This document shows, piece after piece, positions 1-9,463 of a stretch of 18,895 bases of DNA. The notes under the pieces are model-generated. The model was not told the DNA's origin. It saw only the letters and a list, made by a program, of their open reading frames with translations, and made no database searches. Source of the stretch: Cladosporium sp. IMV 00045 (taxonomy: Eukaryota; Ascomycota; Dothideomycetes; Cladosporiales; Cladosporiaceae); the NCBI GenBank assembly GCA_001931905.2, contig MSJI02000241.1:1-18895 (forward strand), written 5' to 3'. A program made the translations under genes and the position numbers. How positions within the stretch are numbered: the stretch's first letter is position 1; the number at the start of each line of letters is the position of its first letter.

Positions 1-212
1 GGTGAGGTCTTTCATCAACAGCACGGTTGTAGACTATTGCAGACTTGTCTTTTGGCGTCTTGTGAGGTTGGGAATGTTGTCCTGTTGTGTGGCCCTAGCT
101 CTGAGCTTCAGTGATAGTGCCCGCTTGTCACGTAACGCGTCTCGACTTGAACGATACCCTCTCACGCTCGCGCGACCACTTCACCACACACAACACTCTA
201 TTCACTGCCAGG

Positions 213-1989
213 ATGGATCCTCCGACGGCTGACCACGAAGGCGATCAGTCCGGCCCGGCTGCGACTTCAAGTCCTGGGCACTTCGCCTTTCTCAATCACT
301 CGAGCTCCACCCTACCGAACAACCTACCGCCCAAGGTGGACAATAAGCCATTGGCTAGACAAAAGAGGAAGAGGACCAGGTACATAATACGGAAGCTCGG
401 AATGTCACTGGACTATCTCTGACATGTATACCTAGTGCTGAGGATCAGGCAATTCTGGAAGAAGCATACAAACGTGACCCAAAGCCCGATAAGACGGCGC
501 GTCAGGAAATCGTCAAGAAAGTAGCCCTTGGCGAGAAAGAGGTTCAGGTAGGCTACCTGCAGAGCGACCGGCCAACATCTTCTTCGAACTTGCTGACGCG
601 TATTGGTTGAAGATCTGGTTTCAAAACCGTCGCCAGAGTTCGCGTCGGAAAGCCCGCCCACTTCTTCCTCACGAGGTTGCACAGTACCAAGCATCGCGTG
701 CAAATGCTTCTGCATCTTTATCTGCTGCACCGGTCGAGCCGCAACCAAATTTTGGCAGTGATGATAGCAATGCCACTATCCCAGACGAGACGCTGTCCGA
801 CAACCAGCACCACAGCACACCACCACCTCCATCATCTTTGCCACATTCCAAATTCGATGACAGGTACCAAGCACGAAGTGGTCAACCTGCTGAAACCCCA
901 AACCTTGGCTACCCTGCATTGAACGCCTACCGTGCCTTCCGATCAGATTCACACGGGCGGCATTCGCTTCCAAGTTCTGCGAGTTATGGATATCTTGCAA
1001 ACAAGCGTCGCGCGTCATCGTTTAGAGATGATCGTGAGCCTAACGAGTACTTACCTTCACACGAACAGATCGATGATGCGGATCCAAGGCCTCGTCTGAA
1101 AAAATCATCGTCGTTTGTCCGTCTGTCTATGACATCGGAGGGCGCGGCCAAGGTCATAACGAAGGACAGCTCGTCACCATCTCCACCACGTCCTTCTCAG
1201 CAGGTCGAGACCTCATTCAGCAGGAGCCAAGGCTCGGGTGTCTCGTCTCTGGATCTCACGCGATCCACCCGGGAAAGCGCTGTGGGTTCGCTGCGTCGAT
1301 CCGCCAGTGGTCGGTCCCGCGACTCGCGAGCATGGGAATTCTGGTGCGATAAGGACTCTAGAGCAGAGGCGGAACAGAAAGCCGAGAAGGACGCCACTGG
1401 ATCAGCTGCCGACGCGATCGGTCTCATGAGAGCCAACTCTGGCAGAAGGGTCCTTGGTTCGCTTCCGGCTAAGCGAAACGCTACGTTGACGAGAGAATCG
1501 TCTGCGAAACGCACAAAGTACGACCACTCGCGACCATCTCTCCAGAGATCCAGCACTTCAGCTGGTAGATTGCAGCACGGGGTGGAGACTCTGAAGCCGG
1601 CGTTGAAACTCAAGTACTCAGAATCCGGTGCATCCATTCACATTCCAGGCAACGATTCCGACAAGGAGAACTGGTCACCAGAGCGGAGCCTGCAACCATC
1701 TTCCCAACCGACCATGGGTTCCAAAAGCGGGCAACACCATCGACAAGGCAGGGCTGTGCTTGGCGAAAGCCGGACGGCAGGGAACACAGGAAGGACAGCA
1801 AGGACAGACAAAAGGCTCCCGCAGACGCCTCGACCGCGCGCCATCACAGAGAAAGTGACAGATCCCGACCAAGATCCAGAGCTGGCAGCGTTCATGCGAG
1901 ACCACCGCAAGAGTAGCAGTATTTCCGGCGAGGAAGAGTTAGACTGCGTGCAAGGTCTGTTGTCTCTCAGCCAAGGCAGATGGCCTTGA
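213..1989 (+). CDS. Homeobox transcription factor, Yox1/Yhp1-like
   Basis: Probable nuclear DNA-binding regulator of about 551 residues. Exons are 213-379, 436-547 and 613-1989. Introns are 380-435 (donor GTACAT, acceptor CTAG) and 548-612 (donor GTAGGC, acceptor GAAG), each with a CTGAC-type branch site; joining them keeps one frame. The homeodomain spans about residues 48-108 and is divided by both introns. It starts with a basic arm (QKRKRT) and its recognition helix reads IWFQNRRQSSRRK, with the invariant W, F, N and R. The rest is Ser/Pro-rich and disordered. Short islands resemble motifs I recall from other ascomycete Yox1-like proteins: a VRLSM segment near residue 262, a WEFWCDKDSR segment near 334, a DSDKENWSPE segment, and a C-terminal LLSLSQG. 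ATG 213 was chosen because it opens the frame reaching the basic arm. In yeast, relatives repress M/G1 genes; that role is not shown here. Family is sure, orthology is not. Confidence 0.9.
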
Positions 1990-2563
1990 GGAAAAGTAAA
2001 GTCGGCAGGTCAGAAAGCCATCGCCTTGAAAGTGATACCCTTCTTGTAGAGAAACCAGAAATATATGAAATATTGTTTTGACCCAAGAGCTGTCGGGGCC
2101 GTTTTTATCAACAAGGTCAACCGCAATCTCCTTTTTGCCAACGTTCTCCCTTCCTCCGCTCACGGGGTTCATCTCCGAAGTGGGCGTTGGGTTCTTCCAT
2201 CGCAATAACTCAATTGAGCCAGTACGATGCGCTGGTCTGATGCCGCTGTGGATCAGTCTTCAGGATGGGTATTTACACAACATCATGCATCATTCAGTCA
2301 GACGACTAAGCAGCTCTGCAGTGATGGCTTTGCCCTACGGACGATCTAGGTTGCACACCTGAAGCCAGCCAAGCGCCACCTATCAATTGCCGCCGATGCA
2401 GCAAGCACCAATTGTTTACCCACGATGTCGCTATTCAATGTGATATAATTTTTTCTCCAATTGCCATATTAGCCATACACCAACGTAGCTATCTGGAAAA
2501 TAATATCACTTCTCACTCTCAGTCACACCTCAAAACCGTCAGCTGGCCGCGAGACTCCCAACC
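1990..2563. other. Intergenic: homeobox 3' end and amine oxidase promoter
   Basis: No gene is supported here. The left part should hold the 3' UTR of the homeobox gene and the right part the promoter of the amine oxidase. A TATA-like ATATAA lies at 2443-2448, about 115 bases before the ATG at 2564, and a CCAAT at about 2408-2412. Both are short motifs that occur by chance. The small open frames across it look non-coding. Confidence 0.5.
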
Positions 2564-4387
2564 ATGGAAGGAAATCCGAACACCCCTTGGAGAATGCGAG
2601 GTGGCGACTCTCGCATTCTCCAAGACCTCCGACAAAGAACAAACCACACAAATCAAGACGTTCCTCCACGGGACATGCTCAGGGCAGCCATGTCAGCGTC
2701 GAAACAAATCAGCGTGGGTATTGTCGGAGCTGGTTTCGCGGGTCTGAGATGCGCGGACGTCTTGCTGCAGCACGGCGTCAAAGTCACCATTTTGGAAGCC
2801 CGGAATAGGCTTGGAGGAAGAGTAGGGCAGAGTTGGCATTTGGGCCATGCGGTCGATTTGTACGTTTTTTTCTTTCGGCCAGTGAACGCTGTTGGGCCTT
2901 TTCTTTCCATTGCTTGTTGCGTGCGGTGCTTCTGGCCTTGTTATGCTGAAACTGATCTCGTGGATCACAGAGGGCCGAATTGGATTCATGGCACGGATGA
3001 CAATCCCATCATGCAAATCGCTAGAGAAACGAATACCAGACTGCACGCCTGGGACGAGGAGCAGAGTGTCATCGACTCCTCGGGTAGGCCTTTGGATCCG
3101 GAAGAGGCTGAGGAATACGGCCGTCTGCTCTGGGACGATGGGCTGATAGCCGCTGCTTTCAAATATAGCAACGAGCACGGCCAGTCAATACCGGCATCTC
3201 GAAGCTTGTACGATTTCTTTGAGGAGAAGTCGAGAGAGCTCTTCAAAGATTTGCCTGATGCAGAAGCTCAGAGGAAGAGGGAGCAACTTTTGAAATCGGC
3301 ATGCATGTGGGGCGCTTACATTGGGAGTCCTGTGCAGAGACAGTCACTGAGATTCTTCTGGTTGGAGGAGTGTATTGAGGGAGAGAACCCTTTCGTTGCT
3401 GGGACATATGAGAAGATCTTGAACGCAGTGGCGAAGGCAGCGAAAGAGAAGGCCGATATCAAACTCAACACCAAGGTCGTCCGGATACGATCTAACGAAA
3501 GAGATTCTAACGACCGAGTAAGACCGAGCATAGAAACGGCCGATGGCGAGACTTTGCACTTCGACGACGTTGTGTGTACGATGCCTCTAGGATGGCTCAA
3601 GAGGAACCAGAGCGCTTTCGAACCACCACTGGAACCTCGTCTGACGAAAGCCATATCGAGTATTGGCTACGGCACGCTCGACAAGGTATACATCACATTC
3701 CCCTCGGCGTTCTGGGACACGCCCATGCCATCCTCGCCGAACATTACTCGTCTGTACGCCGAGGGCAAAACACCAAACGTAACCGCAACAAGTCAACCGC
3801 TTCACCAACCCCTTCAAAACGGAGAGATGCCAAACCCACGACAGCACTACGCAGGTTTTACCCACTGGCTCTCCCCGAACTATGCTCCCAATACCAACGC
3901 CGAAGGCTGGGATCAACAAGGCGGCAACCTCGCCGCGCTCCCTGGCGACACCGCCCATCCCACGCTGCTTTTCTACATCTACGGCCCATGCGCCGAGCGC
4001 ATCGCGCACCTCGTGAAAACAAAATCGACAGAAACCCGTGACGCAATCCTCATCAACTGGTTCAAGCCTTATTTCTCCCGTCTACCAAACTACAATTCTT
4101 CCAACCCCGATTGCCAACCTTCAGGGATCTTGGCCACAGCTTGGGCAAACGATGAGTTTGCCGGCCATGGCAGCTACGCGAATTTCCAGGTCGGGCTGGA
4201 GGAAGGCGACAAGGATATCGAAGTGATGAGACATGGCATGCCGGAGAGGGGAGTTTGGCTTGCTGGCGAGCATACGGCGCCTTTTGTGGCGCTGGGGACG
4301 AGTACGGGTGCCTACTGGGCAGGTGAGAGTGTCGGAAGGAGGATTGCGAAGGCTTATGGGCTGGACGTGGAGAATGGTGGTTCATGA
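2564..4387 (+). CDS. FAD-dependent amine oxidase (polyamine oxidase-like)
   Basis: Flavin monoamine/polyamine oxidase family, about 570 residues after splicing. Such enzymes oxidise amines with FAD, giving an aldehyde, an amine and H2O2; the substrate here cannot be read from the sequence. Exons are 2564-2859 and 2971-4387. The intron 2860-2970 starts GTACGT, ends CACAG, and its removal restores a VDLGPNWIHG core. The Rossmann FAD motif GIVGAGFAG is at about residues 52-60, followed by the ADP-ribose segment EARNRLGGR at 78-86. A TMPLGWLK segment lies mid-protein. The C-terminal FAD-contact block reads WLAGEHTAPFVALGTSTGAY, near the end. There is no signal peptide and no SKL-type peroxisomal tail. 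The start is ambiguous. ATG 2564 has a good context (ACCATGG) but adds some 42 polar residues ahead of the fold. In-frame ATGs at 2675 and 2690 give a more usual N-terminus. The gene converges with the membrane-protein gene to its right. Confidence 0.9.
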   Translation: MEGNPNTPWRMRGGDSRILQDLRQRTNHTNQDVPPRDMLRAAMSASKQISVGIVGAGFAGLRCADVLLQHGVKVTILEARNRLGGRVGQSWHLGHAVDLYVFFFRPVNAVGPFLSIACCVRCFWPCYAETDLVDHRGPNWIHGTDDNPIMQIARETNTRLHAWDEEQSVIDSSGRPLDPEEAEEYGRLLWDDGLIAAAFKYSNEHGQSIPASRSLYDFFEEKSRELFKDLPDAEAQRKREQLLKSACMWGAYIGSPVQRQSLRFFWLEECIEGENPFVAGTYEKILNAVAKAAKEKADIKLNTKVVRIRSNERDSNDRVRPSIETADGETLHFDDVVCTMPLGWLKRNQSAFEPPLEPRLTKAISSIGYGTLDKVYITFPSAFWDTPMPSSPNITRLYAEGKTPNVTATSQPLHQPLQNGEMPNPRQHYAGFTHWLSPNYAPNTNAEGWDQQGGNLAALPGDTAHPTLLFYIYGPCAERIAHLVKTKSTETRDAILINWFKPYFSRLPNYNSSNPDCQPSGILATAWANDEFAGHGSYANFQVGLEEGDKDIEVMRHGMPERGVWLAGEHTAPFVALGTSTGAYWAGESVGRRIAKAYGLDVENGGS

Positions 4388-4688
4388 AGATGATAGATGT
4401 TTAGATCATGGCGGTCTTCATGTGTAATTTCGAACATTCATAATGGTCGTTAATGTTGTTCCATCCCTTTGATCCGGGTGAATGACTGGGCAGGTTCAGC
4501 ACGTCAAGATCATGGTCACCGCCCGCCCTTCCAGCTCTTTGGAGTCTTTCCATCATGTCCCGCTGCGAGTATGGGAAAGTCTTGTTTGCTCCAACCGGGC
4601 ACTTCCCTAAAAGAACCGAACCGTCAAATACTGCAGTTCATTCTGAAACGCAGTGCAAAAATTCACCCTAAAGCGCTCTCTCATGAAG
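4388..4688. other. Convergent intergenic spacer
   Basis: About 300 bases between the stop codons of two genes that face each other. It should hold both 3' UTRs. I see no coding frame, repeat or RNA gene in it. Confidence 0.5.
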
Positions 4689-6392
4689 TTACAATACAAA
4701 GATCCCAAGGAACCACGTCAGGAATAACACTCCACCAGTAATGCTACTTTCGTCCGTCAGAATACGCAGTGTATTGGTGGCCCTTTCGCTCTTCTGAGTG
4801 GTTACGAGTGACGAAGCAAAATTGACCCACAGCGTGACAGTGCAATTGACAGCACCTGCGCCTGTGTGGTTACTTTCTGGACACCTCACGGATGGTTGCC
4901 CATTAACCGCCGCAAAGTCAGTCACGCTAACGTCATAGTAAAAGTAAGCATCCCTCTCACTGGGCCTGGCCGAGCAACTGTCGGACTTCCCAGAATAATT
5001 ACCTCTGCTGAGAGCGTGCACCGGATCTTCGATCGAGTGAGGCGTTACCACGGCTTCGATTTGGGTATCTTGGTTCTGGTCAATGTTGATGTTGGTGTAA
5101 TAGGGTGGGTCGCCGCATCCGCCGAGGTAGTCTGTCAGGTTAAAGGGGAAGGCTGGATCGAATATTCCCAAGCTGAATCTCGATGACCACCATGAAGGGG
5201 CGTCTGGGGGACGGGGGGTCACTTGTGGGACATGTTAGCACCTCTCATTCCCGTGTTGCGGCGATGGAGTGCGGGCTCACAGATTTATTCGAAAGATATA
5301 GAATAGAGCCCCATACCCATGGTCGTTTTCTCCATGGGATTGTTAGACCAGAAATACTGCCATATTCTTGCCATGCCCCCCAGATCCTGACGTTCAACAT
5401 TCGACATCGTACAGCTGTCCATCTGACTAACCGAGCAATTCAGGTTCTGTATGTTCATATCCAGATAGCCTTGATATACAAATCCTACCCGTGGGAACGG
5501 GAGGGTTTCGTCGACTTTTAAGCTTGTTGTCCAGGTTGTTTGATGCCATGAAGGCAAAGCGACCAGTGGCATGTACAGAAACTGACAGACAACGATTGGG
5601 AGTATGATGGATAAGATAGCACCCAGCCATGCTGCTCGGTCTGCACCATTCGCCGCGTTCCATGCTGCCCGGACGCTCTTATAGCTGATAGCGGTGCGCG
5701 AGGCTATCAGAAGCAGGAGAAATAAGAAGACAATCAGTGGAAAGATCAGTATCCACGCCATGGTATGCAAATGGTTGATCAGAAAAGCTTGGGTGATGTT
5801 GATGATGATCATGACCGCGGCGGCCATTGTGAGGTAGAGAAAGGCTCTAAAATGGGCGTTAGTCATCCATCTACCACCACACAGTGATCCTAGTGGCTCA
5901 AAAATGAGAGATAGGTATCCGATCATACCGCTGTCGTTTCAGCCGCCTGATACTGCCGACCCATCGCGACCATCTTGCCCTCATCCGACCTGCGTTGCTT
6001 TGAGAGTGACCGGGTGCAGGCGCAATCTGCATGGGAGACAAAGGCAGATTCGAGTCATGATGCTGGGATTGAGGCGAATATGGCGACGGATACGAAATTG
6101 GACGTGACATCGAAGGCACTGGTCTGCTTAGGGCTGATATCGAGGTTCTAGCACTTCCTGGGTCGCTGACACCTGGTTGTGGTCGCGACAAGGGAAGAGA
6201 TGGAGCTGGAGGTAGAATCGATTCTGAGGATGAAGTCAGAATACTCTGGCTACCTGCACTCGTACTGGTGGACTGTAATCGCATTTGGTGAGCATGCGGT
6301 GCCGGTGGAAACGACGAGGCTGGGGATATGCTCGAAGTGTTAGGTCCTCCAGCGTGTTCATCGCTTGGCTGCAGGTCGGTCCTCGCGGGCAT
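4689..6392 (-). CDS. Unrecognised membrane protein with glycosylated C-terminal domain
   Basis: I do not recognise this protein. Exons on the minus strand are 6392-5929, 5846-5317 and 5221-4689, joined at introns 5928-5847 (donor GTATGA, branch ACTAAC, acceptor TTTTAG) and 5316-5222 (donor GTATGG, branch GCTAAC, acceptor ACAAG). They give a single frame of about 508 residues. Residues 1-150 are Ser/Pro-rich and disordered. Hydrophobic helices follow at about 157-178, 184-204 and 228-251. A hydrophilic domain of about 240 residues then carries N-glycosylation sequons near 291, 359, 406, 449 and 457 plus several Cys, so it is probably outside the cell or lumenal. The chain ends in a 16-residue hydrophobic tail after SSITGG, which could be a fourth membrane segment or a GPI-type signal. 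The start at 6392 has a fair context (CAGCCATGC). The inferred topology is a cytosolic N-terminus, three helices and an external domain. Function unknown. Confidence 0.75.
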
Positions 6393-6688
6393 GGCTGACG
6401 AAACGAATCTAGATAAGCTTGACAGTGTGTACGATCAATGAGTGATATGTTGTGGATCGTGAACAACGTGAAGATGGTGTGGGACATCAGTGCTTGAGCA
6501 TTTGCACATCGCATCAGGCTGGCAAGCCTCAGGTAATAAGACCAAAGGTACCAAAGCTATTTATAGCCCAGTTTCAGCCGACCCTCATCTGTGCCATGCT
6601 GTAAGTGTATTTGTGTGTGGTTCCGCGAGAGAAAGGGCTGAGGCAATCATCCGGAGCTGGCGAAGACATCAGAAATTGTGAAGTTATT

Positions 6689-6715
6689 GGTGACCGGTCT
6701 ATTCGCAAGGTCACC
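6689..6715. repeat. Inverted repeat GGTGACC ... GGTCACC
   Basis: GGTGACC at 6689-6695 is the exact reverse complement of GGTCACC at 6709-6715, with 13 bases between. It lies some 300 bases upstream of the membrane-protein ATG and 70 bases past the zinc-finger stop codon. It could be a two-site regulator target or a hairpin in the 3' UTR; the sequence does not decide. Confidence 0.6.
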
Positions 6716-6740
6716 GCTCAAGGCGAGTCGGACCATACTT

Positions 6741-6764
6741 CGCTGACTGTCAGCGAACGCTGAC
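6741..6764. repeat. Triple CGCTGAC element with 7-1-7 palindrome
   Basis: CGCTGAC at 6741-6747 and its exact reverse complement GTCAGCG at 6749-6755 form a palindrome around a single T. A further direct CGCTGAC follows at 6758-6764. Three copies of a 7-mer in 24 bases is unlikely by chance. It lies just past the stop codon of the zinc-finger gene (6785), within or near its 3' UTR. Confidence 0.65.
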
Positions 6765-6784
6765 TCTCACAAAATCGATACTTC

Positions 6785-8633
6785 TCACTGCCACCATGTA
6801 TGTTTGTTGGTCTCCAAAAAATTCTCGCGCTCAACAAGACACTGCCTGCCCTTTGCAGTCTTCCTATGATGTTCTAAGAGACCATCTTTCCTGCTGAACG
6901 CTTTCCCACAGCCCCATAAGGAGCCCTCGTTACTTTCAACTCCACAAACAAAAGTCTTTTCGCAATGTTGTGCCTGTTCGTGTCGAGATCTGTCTCCTTT
7001 CTGTCCAAATCGCTGGTCGCATCCAGAGACCCTGCAAGAGAACGGCTTCTCCCCAGTATGGGACCGTTGGTGGTTCTCAAGTGTAGCACGTCTCGTGAAG
7101 CTTTGTTGGCAAGTCGAGCAGACAAATGCTTTTGCTGGCTGTGGTACCGTGCTCTCCTGTAAGCAGGGCGGCCTGGGTGACATGGGTGAAGATGCTGTGT
7201 AGCTTTGTATTGTAGGATTTTGAGATAGCAGTAGCTTGGTCCCAGCGTCTGTTGGATCCGCGTTTGATTTCTTGAGAACAGTCTCTGTCGACAAAAGTTG
7301 ATCCGATTGTGTTGCACCTGGCACAACCGAAGCTTGAAGTATATCGTTGGCCTCCTTCTCTTCCATGCGCCTACCCAGTGGCAGATCATCTTCCATACAG
7401 GCATCCTCGACCACCCTGAGCCATCTGACAAAGACGCCGGCGTGGTCGCCCTTCAAATGCCGGCGAAACAGGAAACGGTTGCGGAATTTCTTCGTCTTAT
7501 CACATTCGTCGGCTTTGTGGTTTTGGTTGAGATGATGAGTGCGTAACTCCCAATTTAGGGGGTTTGCGAACTGCTGGCCGCAATAGCCACAATGATCTGT
7601 GTCCCGGTCGGCTGTGCATTGGTAAAAGACGGTCTCAGGATCTGTATGTGAAGCGCAGGACCAGGAGTAAAGACGCGGTTGGGAGACTCTTAGGTGAGTG
7701 AATAGTCGTCTCTTGAGTTTCAACATACGTGGACAATGCGGGCAACTGTGCTGGTTCTCAGATACATGTAGCCTGTGCCATTCCTATGGTTAGCTATTTC
7801 TCCGATATCATTGTGGAGGCTTGAGCTAACCTGAGATTATCCTCTGTATCGAACGTCCTGGGAGCAACACAACACTCACAGCTATCCAAGCGGTTCAGTC
7901 GTGACAAAGTGTTCTGAGGAGAACGTGAGTTATCCATGTAAGGATCGGAAGAAAGCGCTGAGTAATTGCATTGGGCTGTATACGACTGTGCTGAGTGGTA
8001 CATTATTGGGGGACTGGACCGAAGGTGCAGAGCAGGCCATGCGCAATCTGATGATTGATAATGTCGACTTCGATTATGATAGTCCGAGTCTGCCGTACTC
8101 TTGGTGGGAAAAGGCTCGCCATGGAGACGTGGTGAAGATGCCCGTCGCTTGTGTCCGATTTTGGTGCTGTCGGTACAACACTGCGATCCTGAGTGATATG
8201 AGAATGACTGCCGTCTGCTGTCTGGAATGCTTTGTCCATAGGCTTGGTGAATGTTTGCGGCTGGATGTCCTGTTTATTCTGCATGATAGGGAGAGCTTTC
8301 GCGAAAAGGGGACTCTGGGGGGAGCGGGCCTCCGCTGTCGGACCGCACACGCTCTTGATGGGCCCGTTCCATGTGTACGTCTATCATGGATCGCGCGCTG
8401 TGTGTCGAGGACGCTCGACTGCCAGCAGGGCTATGATGAGTATACGGTGACGTGTAAAACACCCTTTCCGGTGTCCTCCCGCGAGACCATTGGTTTCTGT
8501 ACATATCAAGCGCTTCCACATCAGAGGGTATGCGATCGAAAAGTCCAGTAGTGCTAGGAGTATACGGCAGCGTGTATCTGAGCCTCTCCGGTGGTAATCC
8601 GTGATGCAAGTTGGGACTTTGGACAGAGTCCAT
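6785..8633 (-). CDS. Fungal C2H2 zinc-finger protein, first exon interrupted by in-frame TAA
   Basis: Putative nuclear DNA-binding protein. Exons are 8633-7831 and 7772-6785, joined at intron 7830-7773 (donor GTTAGC, branch GCTAACC, acceptor CACAG). The joined frame spans 597 codons, with a TAA at codon 120 (8276-8274) in the middle of a frame that otherwise stays open. Residues 1-250 are disordered. At about 251-310 lies a fungal-type Cys/His region (DSCECC, then CPHCPRMLKLKRRLFTHL, then YSWSC). Next come CGYCGQQF with paired His (329-353), a KKFRNRFLFRRHLKGDHAG block (363-381), and three C-terminal fingers at about 484-573, linked by a TGEKPF-like linker. This order matches an ascomycete family I recall with an ERHQNSLH...HSWSCAA region. 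The stop could be a nonsense mutation, an assembly error, or part of a weak unrecognised intron (for example GTGTGC at 8350 to ACAG at 8270, 81 bases, frame-preserving). The real start could also differ. Family call is firm; integrity is not. Confidence 0.75.
8439..8591 (-). repeat. Internal protein repeat PERxxYTxPYT, 40-residue period
   Basis: The first exon of the zinc-finger gene encodes PERLRYTLPYT (residues 15-25, bases 8591-8559) and PERVFYTSPYT (residues 55-65, bases 8471-8439), exactly 40 codons apart. The DNA also matches in part: both copies end in CCGTATACT. It may be a duplicated short linear motif; its partner is unknown. Confidence 0.6.
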
Positions 8634-9463
8634 AGCAGCGACCAAGTAATGGGAAGGTCGCAAGGCTAGCTCGCTTGAGATGCTGCAGCAAACACCTATT
8701 TGCTGATTTGTGACCGCATGTATGAACGGCCGTCGATGCTGACTAGATCATAGGAGAACTTCGCACGTCAAGACGCGAACACATACGTTCAGCCTTGACG
8801 AACAGTTGATCAAGGTCCTGAATCACTGTGCGACAATTGACCTTCTTTCAGGTGTTGGCGGACCAGTTGCCCATGGGTTCGTGAGGGTGTTGTATCAGTC
8901 GACGAGATCTTGAGGCAGTGTCGTTAGAGTTGCTTTGATGTGTGTGTCGGCATCAATCAGTCGGCTCCTCTGAAATAAAGGTAGAGCGTAAGCACATCAC
9001 GAGCTAATCCGGCGTGTATGTTGTGTCGTTTGTCTTCGGGCGATCCTGATGCATCGCCAGAGCATGGAACGGCATGCTTTTAATCAGCAATGCCAAGAAT
9101 CAGGCAGTGAAGACATTCTCAGATCCAATGCAGGTCCAACATCGCGGCGGAGCGCTACATGATGATGACCACATGAAGGAACGAAGCGAATGAGGGCGAC
9201 ACAGGAAAATCCGGCAGTGCAAGCAAGCCAGCGCACGTTGCAGCAGCTGAGAAGGGTGGAGCCACGCTTTGCCAAAAACACTCTCAAGATGCAGCCATGA
9301 TTTGCTACGTGCATGTGTACAAGATTCGACACGCGCCTATAATTTCAGGCAGCGCTCTCTCAAATGTACAAGCATTATTTGTGGCGGGTGGTAATCGCAC
9401 AGATGTCCTCAGTGTTCGCGATGCTCCAGCGACTGTTGTCAAAGTCGGAGACAACTACATGCA
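8634..9463. other. Intergenic: upstream region of C2H2 gene
   Basis: About 830 bases without a supported gene. It should hold the promoter of the minus-strand zinc-finger gene on its left. On the right it may hold unrecognisable 5' remains of the kinase relic; a short VVKVG-like stretch at about 9436-9450 is in a different frame from the better-preserved part. Short open frames such as 9084-9332 (-) show no family features. Confidence 0.4.

Larger units (their letters stand above)
6393..6784. other. Intergenic: promoter of membrane protein, 3' end of C2H2 gene
   Basis: The stretch between two minus-strand genes transcribed in the same direction. It must hold the terminator of the zinc-finger gene (right side) and the promoter of the membrane-protein gene (left side). 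The notable content is two inverted repeats at 6689-6764, listed separately. No coding frame is convincing. Confidence 0.5.

Noticed and set aside
2..232. Open frame at the left edge
   Set aside because: It starts at GTG, has no recognisable content and overlaps the start of the homeobox gene in another frame; it is leader or promoter sequence.
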